64,000 bases of DNA from Erysipelothrix aquatica (GTDB lineage Bacteria > Bacillota_I > Bacilli_A > Erysipelotrichales > Erysipelotrichaceae). Positions 63,994 to 64,000 of the stretch are shown here, piece by piece. Position numbers and translations under genes: made by a program. The DNA lies in NCBI RefSeq assembly GCF_009828775.2, contig NZ_WTSY02000007.1, positions 1-64,000 on the forward strand, given 5' to 3'. The notes under the pieces are model-generated. The model worked only from the letters and a program-made list of their open reading frames with translations, was not told the origin of the DNA and did not search any database. Within the stretch, counting starts at the first letter, position 1. Each line of letters starts with the position of its first letter.

Positions 63994-64000
63994 GATAAAG

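Overview
The window looks like chromosomal DNA of a low-GC Gram-positive bacterium. I infer the class Erysipelotrichia, probably Erysipelothrix or a close relative, from gene content and codon use; I could not search a database. Supporting signs are strong AGGAGG ribosome sites, TTGACA/TATAAT promoters often with an extended -10, an HrcA/CIRCE heat-shock circuit, a SUF operon in the order C-D-S-U-B, a glmS ribozyme, CcpA-type cre sites and an LPXTG surface protein. I saw no tRNA or rRNA gene, insertion sequence, prophage or CRISPR array.

Layout. 0-3 kb: two small divergent operons (an EEP-fold hydrolase with a YgjP-like metallopeptidase; a Cof-type HAD phosphatase with a membrane protein). 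3-5.3 kb: glmS behind a glmS-type ribozyme. 5.3-12.5 kb: hrcA-grpE-dnaK-dnaJ-clpB with two imperfect CIRCE operators. 12.6-13.6 kb: an NAD(P)H-dependent FMN reductase and a MarR regulator. 13.8-21.3 kb: a conserved housekeeping run read leftwards (rplS, lepB, rbgA, rnhB, dprA, topA, trmFO, xerC). 21.4-27.3 kb: a PNPOx-like protein, then ezrA-nifZ-thiI-ffh. 27.4-28.1 kb: rpsD with an S4-type pseudoknot leader. 28.2-34.5 kb: an accessory sugar and cell-wall region with two lactose/cellobiose-type PTS EIIC permeases around a MupG/DUF871 glycosidase, a divergent 74-residue orphan, an S66 LD-carboxypeptidase and a beta-lactamase-fold hydrolase. 34.6-37.7 kb: a three-gene operon made of a degenerate CitX-CitG fusion, tyrS and a lipoprotein with an acidic Ala/Pro tail. 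37.9-44.3 kb: an MFS transporter, 5-formyl-THF cyclo-ligase and sufCDSUB. 44.5-46.9 kb: two PrsA-like foldases and a HIT protein. 46.9-54.2 kb: one giant gene for a 2395-residue cell-wall-anchored GH31 glycosidase with a perfect cre site. 54.3-57 kb: pnp and rpsO. 57-60.3 kb: small unknown membrane and cytosolic proteins. 60.3-64 kb: an operon for GNAT acetyltransferase, ribokinase, nucleoside hydrolase and a DcuC-type transporter.

How it fits together. Most of the window is core machinery: protein folding, translation, DNA topology and repair, secretion, Fe-S and thio-tRNA sulfur transfer. RNA-level feedback is prominent: a glmS ribozyme plus candidate L19, S4 and S15 leaders. The accessory parts point to a host-associated lifestyle: glycan attack by the GH31 protein, PTS sugar uptake, possible murein recycling and nucleoside salvage. 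The points I would follow first are the CitXG-like pseudoenzyme in front of tyrS, the matched divergent promoters at 31.8-31.93 kb, and the modular GH31 protein that carries a dockerin-like and a cohesin-like module in one chain.
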